Origin: Sutterella megalosphaeroides
GTDB lineage: Bacteria > Pseudomonadota > Gammaproteobacteria > Burkholderiales > Burkholderiaceae_F
Direction: 5' to 3'
Length of the DNA: 64,000 nt
NCBI RefSeq assembly: GCF_003609995.1
Contig: NZ_AP018786.1
Coordinates: 1,374,001 to 1,438,000 of the forward strand
The notes beneath the pieces are model-generated. The model searched no databases. It was not told the DNA's origin and saw only the letters and a program-made list of their open reading frames with translations. A program made the position numbers and the translations under genes. This document shows, piece after piece, positions 8,616-15,673 of the stretch. Position 1 is the first letter of the stretch. Each line of letters starts with the position of its first letter.

Positions 8616-9152
8616 TTAGTTTTTCTTTTTCAGAAGAGCGGGGCAGACCTGGTTGTAGAGCAACTCTACGAGCGGCAGGTCGTCGGCGATTTCCGGATCG
8701 GCCTTGGCGTAGGCGCGATCGATCTTCCCGCCGGTAGCCTTCAGGTAGCGTCCGCCGTTGGGCATCTCGGGCTTCGTTTCGACCTGGAACACGTCGCGAA
8801 GCGTCAAGGTCTTGCCTTCGAGCATCGGAGCGGCCGTGGTGCGGCTTTCGTCGATCGTGACGCTCTCGTCCCTGCAAAGGAGCGACCAATGGTTGCCGTG
8901 CGAAGCCGCGCCCTCGAGGCGATCTTTGGGGTGCGCGACGTTGCCAAGACGCCCCGTCAGATCGCGCCCGTCTTTGACCGTGCGAAGGATCCAAAAGTCG
9001 TAGCGCGACGACGTGCCGCCCTGGTCGATGATGTAGAGTTCGACGCCGGTGTTCGGATTTTTATCGATAAAAAGTCGCGTCTCGTCGTCGGCTGCGGCGA
9101 CAAGACTCGGAACGAGAAGGGCGCAAAGTAAAAGAGCTTTGGTTCGTGTCAT
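8616..9152 (-). CDS. Exported protein of unknown function, 178 aa
   Basis: ATG 9152 opens a clear Sec signal peptide (MTRTKALLLCALLVPSLVAA) with cleavage near residue 20. The frame is open further upstream, but that part is the out-of-place C-terminus of a transposase relic. AAGG precedes the start by seven bases. The mature ~158 residues contain RLFIDKNPNTGVELYIIDQG and a single Cys pair region (LLCRDES, NQVCPALLKKKN). No family is recognised. Periplasmic location is likely. The start codon overlaps the stop of the TnpB relic (ATGA), so the promoter must lie in or beyond the relic. Confidence 0.65.
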   Translation of the reverse strand: MTRTKALLLCALLVPSLVAAADDETRLFIDKNPNTGVELYIIDQGGTSSRYDFWILRTVKDGRDLTGRLGNVAHPKDRLEGAASHGNHWSLLCRDESVTIDESRTTAAPMLEGKTLTLRDVFQVETKPEMPNGGRYLKATGGKIDRAYAKADPEIADDLPLVELLYNQVCPALLKKKN

Positions 9153-9398
9153 GGCGGGCCTTGGGTCGTAATCGTCAGGTGGTTGGTGTGACTGCTCCCC
9201 GTCCAAGCTGAGCATTTCGGGCACGTCCACGATCGAACCGACAGATCGAGCTCGTCTCGTTTGTACCCGCACTGCGAGCACGTTTTCGATGACGGAAAGT
9301 AGGTGTCGACGTGAACGACGTAACGTCCCTCACGTTCGGCCTTGTACTCGGTCATACGGACGAACTCACCCCAACTCGCATCCGCAATGGCGCCGGCG
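9149..9398 (-). pseudogene. IS200/IS605-family TnpB C-terminal relic (zinc ribbon)
   Basis: Translation reads AIADASWGEFVRMTEYKA and then TYFPSSKTCSQCGYK and WTCPKC, the conserved C-terminal part of TnpB/OrfB: the helix before the zinc ribbon and the four-Cys ribbon itself. The similarity begins near 9398, exactly at the end of the PsiE-family gene. It stops after the second CxxC, so the final RuvC motif (the Asp in the usual DRDxNAA) is missing and replaced by unrelated residues ending at 9149. The N-terminal ~300 residues and TnpA are absent. This is a dead fragment with no nuclease function, left by an old insertion and deletion. Confidence 0.75.
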
Positions 9399-9983
9399 TC
9401 AGAGTCGGTCGTTTTTCTTTACGATCCTGCGCACGATCCAGAGTGCCAGGACGAGCACGAGAATCGACGCGGACGTGAGGAACATGTAGAGGGGCTTCAG
9501 GTGTTCGACGTCGACCACGATGTATCGCGCCACCGCCACGATGGCAAGCGCAATCGGGGTGTGGATCGGAATCTCGCGGGTGCCGAGCGCTCCGCCCTTC
9601 ACCATGGAGAGGATCTCGATGTAAAGGAAGAGCATCAGGAGGTCGCCGAGCCCCACGGTTTCCTTCCCGACCATTTCCCAGATCGAAAGACCGATGCCGA
9701 CGAGCGTGGCGATGGCGATGGCGACGAGCGCGATCGACTGGCCGTAGGTGAGCCAACGGTTGAAGCGCTGGCTGAAATCGTGAAGCTTCGCCTCTTCGGG
9801 ATCGATCGGAGACGTGAAGCCGCAGGTGCATTCGGTCGAGTCGGGGCTGCTCGGCATCTTGGGAGAGCCTGTCGTGCGGGATCCGCAGCAGGACGCCTCG
9901 GCGGACGAGTCGGAGCGGTTCTTTTGGGCGAAGGAGGGATCGGCAACGTCGGGAATGCGGTCGATGGGAGGAGGGACGGGCAC
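9399..9983 (-). CDS. PsiE-family (phosphate-starvation-inducible) membrane protein
   Basis: 194 residues. From about residue 70 the protein matches the PsiE family: LLMLFLYIEILSMVKGG, then REIPIHTPIALAIVAVARYI, with four transmembrane helices. In E. coli PsiE is induced by phosphate limitation, but its biochemical role is unknown. The N-terminal ~65 residues are an extra hydrophilic, Cys-containing extension (SCCGS, ECTCGF) not usual in the family. GTG 9983 is the start used here; a Met at about residue 43 is an alternative. No Pho box was seen upstream. The gene is divergent from the hydrogenase accessory operon. Confidence 0.8.
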   Translation of the reverse strand: MPVPPPIDRIPDVADPSFAQKNRSDSSAEASCCGSRTTGSPKMPSSPDSTECTCGFTSPIDPEEAKLHDFSQRFNRWLTYGQSIALVAIAIATLVGIGLSIWEMVGKETVGLGDLLMLFLYIEILSMVKGGALGTREIPIHTPIALAIVAVARYIVVDVEHLKPLYMFLTSASILVLVLALWIVRRIVKKNDRL

Positions 9984-10488
9984 GGTAATGCGAGCTCTTG
10001 GGAAAAGTTGGGGGAAAAACGTCGGTGAAGGTCGACGAAAATCGGCCTCCGGGTCGTAAATCGGAGTGCCGAACGGGAATTATTCCCGATTCCCGCAGGC
10101 CCCAAAGGCCCGCATCGACATTTCGTAACCTTTTTTCGAACATTTCGTTCGATATTCCTACTTTCGGGGGAGGCGAAGCGCCCCTTCGGGAGGGGGAATA
10201 CGTCTTTCGGAGGGCGGGCCGCCCGTGTCGAATTCCCCCGACGGGCGGATGGCGGGGAAGGCGCGGCGTCTCTATAGTGAAGTATGAAACGAAGCGCGCG
10301 TCTCGCTCGGGTTGTTCGAATGCCGTCCGACAACGGATTCCGGGCATTCGCCGGAAACCCCGATCGACAGCGCTTTGCCCGGGACCCCGGGCGCAGCCCC
10401 TTGGAAAAGCAAAACACGAGGGATGCGCGCGAAGAACCGGGAAGAACACACTCAAGAAGAAGCCCCAAGCGGCATCGGGAGGCCGACG
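9984..10488. other. Divergent intergenic region, psiE-like / hydrogenase accessory operon
   Basis: About 500 bases between two divergent genes. GGGGGAAT and ATTCCCCC form an inverted repeat near 10194-10246, with GGGCGGGCCGCCC between the arms. No sigma-54 promoter consensus was seen. The hyaD frame is open back to ATG 10312, but that stretch lacks a ribosome-binding site and looks non-coding. Confidence 0.4.
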
Positions 10489-11265
10489 GTGAACCGTACC
10501 TACGATCGTTCCAACGAAACTTCCAACGAAACGTCCGAAGAGAGCGCGGGCGAAAGCCTTGAAGACACGGCAGTAAAGCCCTGCGACGAAGTGACGCTCT
10601 TCGGGCCGGATCCCGGTCGCACGTACGAGCGCGAAGTGCTTGTGCTCGGGATCGGCAACATTCTCTGGGCGGACGAAGGCTTCGGGCCGCGCGCCGCGGA
10701 AGCGTTCCACACGGCCTTTCGGATGCCCGAGGGGTGCGAAGTGATGGACGGAGGGACCCTCGGCGGTTATCTTCTCAACGACATCACGGTGACGCGCTCC
10801 ATCCTCGTTTTCGACTGCTGCGACTTCCACGAAGCGCCGGGGACCGTGCGGATCCTGCGCGGCGACGACATCACGCTCTGGGCCTCCACCAAGATTTCGC
10901 CCCATCAGCAAGGCTTCAACGACCTTTTGTGCTCGGCGGCGCTCCTCGGGAAGACTCCCGAGCGGATCGCCGTCGTCGGGGTGCAGCCCGAAAGGCTCGA
11001 CGACTACGGCGGAAGCCTCTCGGACACGATCCGATCGAAGATTCCTCAGGCGCTGGAACTCGCCCGTGCGGAATTGGCCGCCTGGGGCTTTGCGCCCGAA
11101 GCGCGTGCGGCCGACGAGGCGGTGCCGCCTTTGGACGTCGCGCCCGTGGCAATCGACGCCTACGAAACGGGTCGCCCCTCGGCGCAGGACGCCTGCCGTA
11201 CCGGGGACGAACGGTTCCTCGTTCGCGAAGCGGGCGAAGCGATTCCCGACGCAGGCGAAAAGTAA
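10489..11265 (+). CDS. hyaD: Hydrogenase maturation protease, HyaD/HupD/HybD family
   Basis: 258 residues from GTG 10489, which has GGGAGG six bases upstream. Residues 50-210 match the nickel-dependent endopeptidase that removes the C-terminal tail of the [NiFe]-hydrogenase large subunit after nickel insertion. LGIGNILWADEGFGPRAAEA carries Glu63, LVFDCCDF carries Asp109 and KISPHQQGF carries His139, the three nickel ligands known in E. coli HybD. The N-terminal ~45 and C-terminal ~50 residues are extra low-complexity tails. It is the first gene of an accessory operon, followed by hypC/hupF, hyaE, hyaF and a rubredoxin. The hydrogenase structural genes are not in the window. Confidence 0.9.
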   Translation: MNRTYDRSNETSNETSEESAGESLEDTAVKPCDEVTLFGPDPGRTYEREVLVLGIGNILWADEGFGPRAAEAFHTAFRMPEGCEVMDGGTLGGYLLNDITVTRSILVFDCCDFHEAPGTVRILRGDDITLWASTKISPHQQGFNDLLCSAALLGKTPERIAVVGVQPERLDDYGGSLSDTIRSKIPQALELARAELAAWGFAPEARAADEAVPPLDVAPVAIDAYETGRPSAQDACRTGDERFLVREAGEAIPDAGEK

Positions 11266-11321
11266 GCCGGTCTGAAAGAAACAGAAGAGAAAAGAAAGAG
11301 AAATCGAGGAGGGTACTTCCT

Positions 11322-11651
11322 ATGTGCGTCGGTATTCCGATGACGGTTCGAGAAGTTTATGAAGACGGCACGTGCCTCTGCGAGCGGGACGCTCGCACGG
11401 AGCGCGTCGAAATCGGGCTTGCGGGCGACGTGAAGCCCGGAGACCTCTTGATGGTGTTTCGCGGGACGGCGCTACGCCACATGACCGAAGAGGAAGTGCG
11501 CGAGGTGAACGACGCCCTTTCGGCGCTTGCCGACGTCATGGCGGGGGACGCCACGGAAGAGACGATCCGAGCGGGCTTTCCCGATCTCGTCGATCGCGAG
11601 CCCGAGCTCCCCGAGCACCTCAAGGCGCTTGTCGGAAAGCGCGCGGTCTGA
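11322..11651 (+). CDS. HypC/HupF-type hydrogenase maturation chaperone
   Basis: 109 residues from ATG 11322, with GAGGAGGG upstream. The N-terminus MCVGIPMTV holds Cys2, the residue that HypC-family proteins use to bind the Fe(CN)2CO precursor and the large-subunit apoprotein. AGDVKPGDLLMVFRGTALRHM matches the OB-fold core. The C-terminal helix is longer than in HypC, as in HupF-type paralogues found beside hupD/hyaD. Placed second in the accessory operon, it probably serves the specific uptake hydrogenase rather than acting as the general HypC. Cytosolic. The HypC versus HupF assignment rests on operon position. Confidence 0.85.
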   Translation: MCVGIPMTVREVYEDGTCLCERDARTERVEIGLAGDVKPGDLLMVFRGTALRHMTEEEVREVNDALSALADVMAGDATEETIRAGFPDLVDREPELPEHLKALVGKRAV

Positions 11652-11684
11652 ACCGAATACGGCAATTCTCGAAGGAGTTCGTTC

Positions 11685-12149
11685 ATGAGCAAATTCACTC
11701 AAGTGGCCCCGATCGACGTCGACACCCATCCGGGGTTCGTGCGTCTTTACGGGAAAGAAGGTTTCCGGAAGGTGGGGCAAGAGAATGTCGACACGCTCCT
11801 TGCCGCGCAGGGACTTCAGTTCGTCGTCTTTGCCGACGACCCGATGAAGCAAAAGGAAACGCTCGACATCGTCGTGATTGCCCCCGAATTGCGTCGCGCC
11901 TTGGGCGACGCCATAGCGGGCGCGTGGTTCACGGACGTGCGTACGGGCAGGGCTCTTGCCGCCCGCTGGGGGATTCGCAAGCTCCCCGCCGTCGCGCTTT
12001 TCCGCAGCGGCACGTACCTCGGTGCGGCCGAAGGGCTTCTCAACTGGGACGAATACCTGACGACGCTTGCCGAGGTCGGCACCCGCACCGAAGCGCCCCC
12101 GCGCCGCATCTCCCTGATTCCCAACAACGAACCCCCGACGTGCGGCTAA
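11685..12149 (+). CDS. hyaE: HyaE/HupG-like hydrogenase accessory protein (thioredoxin fold)
   Basis: 154 residues with AAGGAGTTC before ATG 11685. The protein has a thioredoxin-like fold without a CxxC redox site. WGIRKLPAVALFRSGTYLGA is the cis-Pro region and following strand typical of HyaE/HupG, and LLNWDEYL is also characteristic. In E. coli HyaE interacts with the Tat signal of the hydrogenase-1 small subunit, so a proofreading role before export is expected here. Third gene in the operon, 33 bases after the hypC-like gene. Confidence 0.87.
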   Translation: MSKFTQVAPIDVDTHPGFVRLYGKEGFRKVGQENVDTLLAAQGLQFVVFADDPMKQKETLDIVVIAPELRRALGDAIAGAWFTDVRTGRALAARWGIRKLPAVALFRSGTYLGAAEGLLNWDEYLTTLAEVGTRTEAPPRRISLIPNNEPPTCG

Positions 12150-12195
12150 GCACGGCATATCCAAAGCAAATAAGCCCCGATCAGGAGGAATTTTC

Positions 12196-13068
12196 ATGGC
12201 CGATCAATCGTTGTTCAACGCCGCCCGACGCTGGGCCGACGTTCCGAAACTCGACCCCGAAACCGAACGCGCCGCTGCCGAAGCGACCGTCGCCTTTTTG
12301 AAGGCCGTCGAAGCGGAAGTGACCGGACATCTCGGCAAAGTCGAAACCGAAGGCAAGGACGCCGATGAGCTCCACGTCGTGTGGGATTTCGAAGCGTTCG
12401 ATCCGCGTCACCTCGACTTTCTCCTTGCGACGCTCGGAGAAGGCGACGTACGTATCAAGCTTTGCGACGGCGAGGTGAAGGTGGCCGACACGGGTGTGCC
12501 CGGTCTCTGGCGCATGCAGTCGGGTCGCGACGGGCAGGTAAACAGCTTCATCCTCGCCCGCATCCCGAAGGCCGTGCGTGCGGTGGCAGCGGAAGGCAAA
12601 GACGCCGTTCCCGCCATCGTCAACGGGGGCGCAAACGTCTTTGCGGCGCCCGCCATTCTGAACGAACTCCAGCACACGCTGGAGAAGACCGACCTTGTGA
12701 CGCTCACCGATACGCCCGCGTTTATGGTCGAGCTCACGCACCAGCCGATGTCGCCCGGCGACATGAACGCGCTCTATTCGACGCTCGGGCGCGGGCCCGT
12801 CGAGATTGAACTGCGCGGCATGGCGATCGGCAAGGTGAACCTCACGGGCGTGCGCGGGATCTGGCACAGCCAAATCCTCAACACGCTCGGAAAAACGCTG
12901 CTCGACGCCTACGTCGTCGCGGGGATTCCGCCCGAAGTGCCGATTCCCGAAAGCGAGTGGGTGGATTGCCTCTCCACGTGCGCGGACTTGATCGCTTGGG
13001 TCGAGCACGACTTGGAGCGCGGAACGCTCGGCGGGAAGCCCGCGCAGGCGAAGACGGTCGTCGCGTAA
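12196..13068 (+). CDS. hyaF: HyaF/HupH-like hydrogenase accessory protein
   Basis: 290 residues with a strong GGAGG ribosome-binding site. It matches the two repeated halves of HupH/HyaF: LGEGDVRIKLCDGEVKVADT in the first half and LGRGPVEIELRGMAIGKVNL in the second, and RGIWHSQIL is also typical. In Rhizobium, HupH helps mature the Fe-S-containing small subunit of uptake hydrogenase. Gene order hyaD, hypC/hupF, hyaE, hyaF, rubredoxin parallels hup/hya operons of proteobacteria. The last helix region (WVEHDLERG) is conserved. Cytosolic. Confidence 0.9.
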   Translation: MADQSLFNAARRWADVPKLDPETERAAAEATVAFLKAVEAEVTGHLGKVETEGKDADELHVVWDFEAFDPRHLDFLLATLGEGDVRIKLCDGEVKVADTGVPGLWRMQSGRDGQVNSFILARIPKAVRAVAAEGKDAVPAIVNGGANVFAAPAILNELQHTLEKTDLVTLTDTPAFMVELTHQPMSPGDMNALYSTLGRGPVEIELRGMAIGKVNLTGVRGIWHSQILNTLGKTLLDAYVVAGIPPEVPIPESEWVDCLSTCADLIAWVEHDLERGTLGGKPAQAKTVVA

Positions 13069-13152
13069 CAAACGGCGCCCGAAGGCGAATTTCCATTGCG
13101 GGAGGGCCGGCCGCCCGGGTCGGTCCTCGTTTCTCTTCCTCCAAAAGGTTCT

Positions 13153-13479
13153 ATGACTACCGTGAAGACTTCCGAAACCGAACACGCTGCTCCAACCGCC
13201 GACGTTGCTCCGGCCGCCGAATCCGCTTCCGTCGACCTTCCCGCCACTGCCACGGGGGCGGAGATCGCGGGGCTCCTCGACGCGCTTGCGCGCTCGCGCG
13301 TGGGTCCCGAGACGCGCATGCAGTGCAAGGTGTGCTGGTACGTCTACGACCCCGCCGAAGGCTGCCCCGAGTGGCAGATCGAACCGGGGACTTCCTTTGC
13401 GGATCTCCCCGACTACTTCACCTGCCCCGATTGCGGACACCCGCTCTCAAGCTTCATTCCGGCGGAGGAAAACGACTGA
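13153..13479 (+). CDS. Rubredoxin-domain protein of the HupI type
   Basis: 108 residues from ATG 13153 with AAAAGG upstream. The first ~50 residues are an Ala/Pro/Thr-rich tail. Residues 56-100 are a rubredoxin: [17 protein letters not shown] (Cys58, Cys61) and [11 protein letters not shown] (Cys91, Cys94) provide the four Fe ligands. In hup operons a rubredoxin (HupI) supports formation of the hydrogenase small-subunit clusters under oxygen. The N-terminal extension is atypical. It is the last gene of the accessory operon, with a perfect terminator directly after. Confidence 0.88.
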   Translation: MTTVKTSETEHAAPTADVAPAAESASVDLPATATGAEIAGLLDALARSRVGPETRMQCKVCWYVYDPAEGCPEWQIEPGTSFADLPDYFTCPDCGHPLSSFIPAEEND

Positions 13480-13506
13480 AAGAATGCGCCCGAGGTCGAA
13501 CAAGAA

Positions 13507-13538
13507 GGCCCGCATTTGGAGCAAATGCGGGCCTTTTG
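13507..13538 (+). terminator. Terminator of the hydrogenase accessory operon
   Basis: Perfect 12-bp stem GGCCCGCATTTG / CAAATGCGGGCC with a GAG loop, followed by TTTTG. Confidence 0.85.
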
Positions 13539-13795
13539 TCGACCGTTGGTCGGCCTGAAATCCCCTGAAAACAAAGGGAATGACGCGTGTAAAGCGTCCT
13601 AATGGAAAAGGCGTAGAATTCGCCGTCCGACCGCGGCCTCTCCTCGGGCATCATGTTCTCGTCGAGACCCGAATCGGTTTCCCAGTTCGCTGTTGAGCGA
13701 ATCCCGTTTCGGCGCCTCGTTTCTTGATTCCCGAAACTTCGAGTTCCGCCCGGTCACCCGCGGGCGACTCGCCCTTGATTTTTAAGGACGCGCAC

Positions 13796-14977
13796 ATGCT
13801 TTCCCGCCGCTCGCTTTTCTCGACCGCCGCTCTTCTCGGCACCGGGCTCACGACGCTCGGTTCCGCTCCCGCCCGCGCGGCCGCGACCGTTCCCGCCTCC
13901 GCCCTCGACGAAGTCGTTCCGACGAAGGCCGCCCCGATCGCTCTCAATTTCAATGAGAATTCTATGGGCATGTCGGCATCCGCCAAAAAGGCCGTGATCG
14001 ATTCGCTCGGGAAGGCCTTCCGCTATCCCGACGACGCGAAGGAAGCGGCCCGCAAGGCGACCGCGGACCTCAACGGCGTCTCGCCCGAACTCGTGACGCT
14101 CGGTTCGGGCTCCTCCCAGGTGATCCAGGCCGTAGTGGCCTCGCAGGTTCAGAAGGCCCGTGCGGCGGGCAAAAAGGTGCAACTCCTGCAGCCCGTCCCG
14201 ACCTTCGGCGTCGCGGAATCCTACGCGGCGGCTCTCAACGTCCCCGTGACGAACGTGCCGCTTAACGCCGAAACGCTTGAAATCGACGTTGAAGCCCTCA
14301 AGAAGGCCGCCGCCCGCTTCGACGGCGTCACGATCGTCTACTTCTGCAATCCCAACAACCCCACGGGGATCGTGACCGACAAGGCGAAGCTCTCGGGCTG
14401 GATCGAAGCTTCGGCTGCCGCCAAGGCTCCCGTTTTCTTCCTCGTCGACGAAGCCTACGGCGAATTCGTCGAGAATCCCGCCTTCGAATCGGGCGTGGTC
14501 CTTGTGAAAAAGGGCCTCGACAACCTGATCGTCACGCGCACCTTCTCGAAGCTTTACGCCTTGGCGGGCTTGCGTCTCGGTTACGGGATCGCAACGAAAT
14601 CCGTCCTTGCCGAGTGCGATCTTTTCGAATCGGTGGATAATATCAACCTCGCGGGTGCCGTCGCCGCCGCGGCGACGCTCGCCGACAAAACGTATCTTGA
14701 AACGTCGCTTGCGGCGACGAAACTCTCGAAGGCCATCGTGACGAAGGCCTTCGACGAGCTCGGGATCAAGTACCTCCCGTCGGAAGCGAACTTCATCTTC
14801 CACCAGGTGAAGGGCGACTCCGAGACGTACCGCAAGCACATGGCCGATGCGAACATTCTCGTCGGCCGCGCGTTCCCGCCCTTTACGGGCTGGAACCGTC
14901 TCACGCTCGGTACCCCCGGCGAGATGAAGGCTTTCGTCAAGGTCCTCAAGGACTTCCGTACGAAGGGTCTCATCTGA
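13796..14977 (+). CDS. Tat-exported PLP-dependent aminotransferase (HisC-like class I/II)
   Basis: 393 residues from ATG 13796 (TAAGGA upstream). The N-terminus MLSRRSLFSTAALLGTGL has a twin-arginine motif (SRRSLFS) and a hydrophobic stretch with cleavage near APARA, so export in folded form with PLP bound is predicted. The rest is a fold-type I aminotransferase resembling histidinol-phosphate aminotransferase: GSGSSQVIQ, NPNNPTGI, FLVDEAYGEFVE and TRTFSKLYALAGLRLGY, with the Schiff-base Lys in FSK. A periplasmic PLP enzyme is unusual and suggests amino-acid or amine conversion outside the cytosol, not histidine synthesis. Monocistronic; terminator at 15081. Confidence 0.85.
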   Translation: MLSRRSLFSTAALLGTGLTTLGSAPARAAATVPASALDEVVPTKAAPIALNFNENSMGMSASAKKAVIDSLGKAFRYPDDAKEAARKATADLNGVSPELVTLGSGSSQVIQAVVASQVQKARAAGKKVQLLQPVPTFGVAESYAAALNVPVTNVPLNAETLEIDVEALKKAAARFDGVTIVYFCNPNNPTGIVTDKAKLSGWIEASAAAKAPVFFLVDEAYGEFVENPAFESGVVLVKKGLDNLIVTRTFSKLYALAGLRLGYGIATKSVLAECDLFESVDNINLAGAVAAAATLADKTYLETSLAATKLSKAIVTKAFDELGIKYLPSEANFIFHQVKGDSETYRKHMADANILVGRAFPPFTGWNRLTLGTPGEMKAFVKVLKDFRTKGLI

Positions 14978-15080
14978 CCGAAAGCGCGCGAGGATGGGGG
15001 ATTACGTTCTCGCGCGCGGGTTGCGGCTCGTGCGACTGCCGGGGTGCGGTCGCACGCATCAACCGCCGTTTCCCCGGAGA

Positions 15081-15116
15081 AACTCTCGGCCCAGAGCGCG
15101 GGCCGGGAGTTTTTTC
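15081..15116 (+). terminator. Terminator after the Tat aminotransferase
   Basis: AACTCTCGGCCC pairs with GGGCCGGGAGTT (one wobble pair), followed by TTTTT. Confidence 0.8.
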
Positions 15117-15200
15117 CGTTTTGGGGAGAACGATCCGAGCCCCCGTCACCGCGCAACGATCGAGGCACAATAGACGTGTGTGTCTTTCCGGAGATCGGCC

Positions 15201-15545
15201 ATGATCGTCTACACGAGAGCTCGGTTCACGCCCGAAGCAAAACGCGTGGCCGCACGATATGTCGTAGTGACGGGCTGCCCTGTCAAGCAAGCGGCCGAGG
15301 AACTTCTGGTTGCCCGCAGTACGCTCTATCGTTGGGTTGCGGAATACCGCCGAGATGAAGAACTCGTCGGGCAGTTCTTGTCGAAGTTGACGCCCGACGA
15401 AGCGCAGAAGTTTTCGGACTGCAGAGAAGCGATCGAAAAAGAACTATTCGAAGAGACCTTGGACCGGCTGAAGAAAGAGGCGCAGTCGGAGCGGATGTAT
15501 CCGCCGCCTTGGAAGCTGCCTCCTCTTGAGTTTCCGTACGATTAA
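15201..15545 (+). CDS. Orphan HTH protein resembling IS3-type OrfA
   Basis: 114 residues from ATG 15201 (GGAG seven bases upstream); GTG 15180 is an alternative. FTPEAKRVAARYVVVTG, then VKQAAEELLVARSTLYRWV forms a helix-turn-helix like that of IS3/IS911 OrfA and other transposase-derived proteins. The rest is helical and charged, with a Pro-rich tail. No OrfB, terminal inverted repeats or target duplication was seen, so this is either an IS remnant or a domesticated DNA-binding protein. The frame is intact. Confidence 0.55.
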   Translation: MIVYTRARFTPEAKRVAARYVVVTGCPVKQAAEELLVARSTLYRWVAEYRRDEELVGQFLSKLTPDEAQKFSDCREAIEKELFEETLDRLKKEAQSERMYPPPWKLPPLEFPYD

Positions 15546-15624
15546 GTGACCGCGGCGTGCGGTGAGCGAGGGTGCGGCGCGCAAGCGCGACCCAACGAGA
15601 GCGTCGAAGTCCCGCGCCGAACGT

Positions 15625-15664
15625 GAAAAAACCCCGCTCGCGCCCTGTACGAACGGGGTTTTTC
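15625..15664. terminator. Bidirectional terminator between orphan HTH gene and lysP
   Basis: AAAAACCCCG pairs with CGGGGTTTTT around a ~17-base loop. T runs on both strands serve the two convergent genes. Confidence 0.75.
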
Positions 15665-15673
15665 AGGGGAGCA

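Noticed and set aside
10312-10488. N-terminal extension of hyaD to ATG 10312
   Set aside because: No ribosome-binding site there; GTG 10489 has GGGAGG and the extension has no similarity to the family.
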